DNA from: CAYJBH01 sp964371365
GTDB taxonomy: Bacteria > Bacillota > Clostridia > Oscillospirales > Ruminococcaceae
Assembly (NCBI GenBank): GCA_964371365.1
Contig: CAYJMO010000078.1
Location: forward strand, 1-9,244
Direction of reading: 5' to 3'
Length of the DNA stretch: 9,244 bases
Shown here: piece after piece, positions 7,561-9,244 of the stretch
How positions within the stretch are numbered: the first letter of the stretch is position 1
How the letters are laid out: each line of letters opens with the position of its first letter
Notes under the pieces: generated by a model
The model's input: only the letters and a program-made list of their open reading frames with translations
Told to the model about the DNA's origin: nothing
The model's database searches: none
Made by a program: the position numbers and the translations under genes

Positions 7561-7652
7561 CAAAGGGATTATAGACGGGGAGCACTATAAAATATTGCAA
7601 AAAGGACAAATAATCCGATAGAATGAGGATATAAAAACGTTGAAGAGAGCTT

Positions 7653-9244
7653 ATGAAAGCTGACATACAGCTGAAAAATAAGATAATAAAGCTGATACTC
7701 CTGCTTTTTATGGTGGTGGGTATGTTCCATCTTGTGAGCATTACGGGTTATGCGGCGGCGGCAACTGAGGTTAAGGTGAACGGCACTGTGCTTGCCGCCG
7801 GCACAACATATAATAAAGACATGATTAACGGTCTAAGTGATGGCACGATGCTGTTTACGAATGATGGCAGTACGGCGACACTCACCCTAACCGACGCAAA
7901 TATAGACGCATCAGGCGCAAACCACGGCATCGAGGCAAACGGTGACCTCACCATTATTTTGAATGAGGCTAATAGTGTGAGCGGTGCCTCGGGCATTGAA
8001 ATGTCATCTAATGCACTTACAATTGTTAATGGTAGCGATAGCGGCAACAACGGTAGTTTGAGAGTAAGCGGCGACAGCGGATTCATCACCGGCAACGGCG
8101 GTGTCGGAATTAACGCAAATGTAACTATTTCGAATGGCACGCTGACTGCAACCGGTGGCAACGGCGGCAACGGCGGTGCCGGAATTAACGGAAATGTAAC
8201 TATTTTGAATGGCACGCTGACTGCAACCGGTGGCAACGGCGGCAACGGCGGCAACGGCGGCAACGGCGGCACCGGCGGCAACGGCGGCAGCCTTAGCGGT
8301 ATCGGCGCCAACGGCGGCACCGGCGGTAGCGGCGGTGCCGGAATCAGCGGAACTGTAGAGCAAATTGACGGCACGCTGACTGCAACCGGCGGCACCGGAG
8401 GCACCGGCGGTAACGGTGGCAACGGCGGCAGCCTTAGCGTTATCGGCGGCAACGGCGGCACCGGCGGTAGCGGCGGTAGCGGCGGTGCCGGAATCAGCGG
8501 AACTGTAGAGCAAATTGACGGCACGCTGACTGCAACCGGCGGCACCGGAGGCACCGGCGGTAACGGTGGCAACGGCGGCAGCCTTAGCGTTATCGGCGGC
8601 AACGGTGGCAACGGTGGCAACGGCGGCAACGCCGGCAACGGAATTTATAACGATATATCAATTACAATCGGTACACTGACTGCAAACGGTGGCAACAGCG
8701 GTAGCGGCGGCACCGGCGGAAACGGCGGCACCGGCGACATAAACACCGGCGCTGACGGCCGCACCGGTACCGGCGGCAACGACGGCAGAGCCGTTAGCGA
8801 GGATAAAAAAGTTAATATAGGTTCTGACGAAATATCACCGACAGGAAAACACTACAGCGTATCCGTTCAAGACGGCAATTTTTATCGGATAGAATACAAT
8901 TTAACAAATATTACAAGCAACGGAGCGTTGTCTATAGCGCACACAGGTAGCACCCCCACCGCCAACTACACCGCCACGCTCACGGCAACAAACGGCAGGT
9001 TTTTGCCCCATGCTATCACCGTAAAGGTGGGAAGTACAACGCTTGACGCAAGCGGTTATACATACACCCGCTCTGACGGCACGCTCACCATCCCCCAAGC
9101 AAACATCACGGGGAATATAGAAATCACCGCGGTGGCGATTACAGGAAAAAAAGTAAAATATTCAAAAACAAATATAAAAACAAAAAAAAAAAAAAATTAT
9201 AAAGATGTCAGAAAAGACAAAACAGCCACCAACTACTACACCAC
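7653..9244 (+). CDS. Secreted glycine-rich GGX-repeat protein, 5' part (no stop in window)
   Basis: The frame is open from ATG 7653 to the window end (530 codons). An in-frame TGA just upstream excludes a longer form; the Shine-Dalgarno is weak (GAGAG 3-4 nt before ATG). Residues 1 to about 36 form a Sec signal peptide: Lys-rich start, hydrophobic LILLLFMVVG core, and cleavage likely in GYAAAATE. Residues about 40-150 are an N/T/S-rich repeat region (GIEMSSNALTIVNG). Residues about 150-380 are dominated by GGN, GGT and GGS tripeptides, interrupted by GI-strand-NGTLTATGG units and by a SLS-x-IG segment. Residues about 388-495 form a beta-rich module (YNLTNITSNG, NYTATLTATNGRFLP, ITVKVG, LTIPQANITGNIEITA) of a type repeated in many clostridial surface proteins. 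A degenerate, Lys-rich second copy follows. No Cys. Extracellular location is well supported; function is not known to me. Anchor and C-terminus lie outside the window. Confidence 0.85.
   Translation, partial: MKADIQLKNKIIKLILLLFMVVGMFHLVSITGYAAAATEVKVNGTVLAAGTTYNKDMINGLSDGTMLFTNDGSTATLTLTDANIDASGANHGIEANGDLTIILNEANSVSGASGIEMSSNALTIVNGSDSGNNGSLRVSGDSGFITGNGGVGINANVTISNGTLTATGGNGGNGGAGINGNVTILNGTLTATGGNGGNGGNGGNGGTGGNGGSLSGIGANGGTGGSGGAGISGTVEQIDGTLTATGGTGGTGGNGGNGGSLSVIGGNGGTGGSGGSGGAGISGTVEQIDGTLTATGGTGGTGGNGGNGGSLSVIGGNGGNGGNGGNAGNGIYNDISITIGTLTANGGNSGSGGTGGNGGTGDINTGADGRTGTGGNDGRAVSEDKKVNIGSDEISPTGKHYSVSVQDGNFYRIEYNLTNITSNGALSIAHTGSTPTANYTATLTATNGRFLPHAITVKVGSTTLDASGYTYTRSDGTLTIPQANITGNIEITAVAITGKKVKYSKTNIKTKKKKNYKDVRKDKTATNYYT
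8101..8250 (+). repeat. 75-bp tandem duplication in the GGX gene
   Basis: Bases 8101-8175 and 8176-8250 align without gaps with three differences (positions 4, 16 and 31 of the unit). Each encodes 25 residues: G-I-N, a short strand, NGTLTATGG, then NGGNGG. The length is a multiple of three, so gain or loss of a copy keeps the frame. Confidence 0.9.
8321..8605 (+). repeat. 150-bp period direct repeat with 135 bp identical
   Basis: Bases 8321-8455 and 8471-8605 are identical over 135 bp, offset by 150 bp (50 codons, twice the 75-bp unit). The identity is broken at 8320/8470 and 8456/8606. Each copy encodes AGISGTVEQIDGTLTATGG, a GGX stretch, and GGSLSVIGGNGG. A partial earlier copy of the SLSGIG segment lies near 8290. 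Perfect identity even at third codon positions points to recent duplication or gene conversion. Confidence 0.92.
8883..9244 (+). repeat. Beta-rich module and A-biased degenerate second copy (264-bp offset)
   Basis: The first copy begins YRIEYNLTNITSNG at 8883. With an offset of 264 bp (88 codons), the second reads VKYSKTNIKT from 9153, keeping Y, T-N-I and the later A-x-N-Y motif (ATNYYTT at the window end). Most differences replace other bases by A, including a run of 15 A at 9182-9196, which turns the copy Lys-rich. The copy is cut by the window edge. Confidence 0.6.

Noticed and set aside
7561..7652. Possible c-di-GMP or other riboswitch in the leader of the surface gene
   Set aside because: None of the conserved riboswitch segments I know can be found. 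Only a weak 7-bp inverted repeat with a 37-nt loop is present.
7535..7741. Minus-strand open frame of 68 codons across the leader and signal peptide of the glycine-rich gene
   Set aside because: Its hydrophobic character is the reverse of the signal peptide codons and AT-rich leader. It resembles no family and conflicts with the supported + strand start.
7748..8638. Long minus-strand open frame rich in L-P-P (296 codons), and another at 8004-8513 rich in Ala
   Set aside because: Both are the antisense of the GGC-AAC/GGC-ACC repeat codons of the glycine-rich gene. Such codons cannot make stops on the other strand, so the openness carries no information.
8101..8790. Regular repeats that might suggest a CRISPR array
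   Set aside because: The repeats are in-frame coding triplets with no unique spacers between constant repeats.

Overview
The window most likely comes from a Gram-positive anaerobe of the class Clostridia, probably an uncultured gut-type lineage. The evidence is the clostridial style of SecA (917 residues, with an acidic insert before the arginine-finger region and a C-terminal CxCx8CC zinc motif), a ThiI without a rhodanese domain, an M29 aminopeptidase, an Ap4A-hydrolase-like NUDIX protein, purine-rich Shine-Dalgarno sites, and large secreted low-complexity repeat proteins. No RNA gene points to a closer taxon, so this is inference.

Layout, all genes on the + strand unless stated. (1) 1-1332: the 3' end of a large repeat protein made of about ten degenerate 30-40 residue units beginning G-I/V, then a Pro/Thr linker and an abrupt end. 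(2) 1364-1398: a promoter matching the sigma-A consensus at both hexamers with a 17-nt spacer. It drives secA (1435-4188, GTG start), thiI (4178-5374, overlapping secA by 11 nt), an M29 aminopeptidase (5387-6622) and, after 70 nt, a NUDIX hydrolase (6693-7124). (3) 7125-7652: a 528-nt gap with no intact gene. It is not empty: it holds a 77-nt inverted-repeat-bounded segment and, on the minus strand, a decayed IS481-type transposase (about 7239-7548) with two homopolymer frameshifts and a large internal deletion. The rest is AT-rich leader and promoter sequence. (4) 7653-9244: the 5' part of a second secreted protein that runs off the window without a stop. It has a signal peptide, a long Gly-Gly-X region encoded by near-identical 75-bp and 150-bp DNA repeats, and a C-terminal module followed by a strangely A-rich degenerate second copy.

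The central four genes are housekeeping: protein export, tRNA thiolation/thiamine sulfur transfer, peptide turnover and nucleotide sanitation. They are flanked by two exported repeat proteins that share the same unit logic (G-I, variable strand, N-G/G-A-x-[IL], T/A-x-G-G). SecA is the translocase such exported proteins would use, but nothing in the sequence shows a specific functional link. The most notable observations are the previously hidden transposase relic, the promoter of the glycine-rich gene sitting on its edge, the possible polyglycine-II fold of the GGX region, and the odd A-biased repeat copy at the right end.
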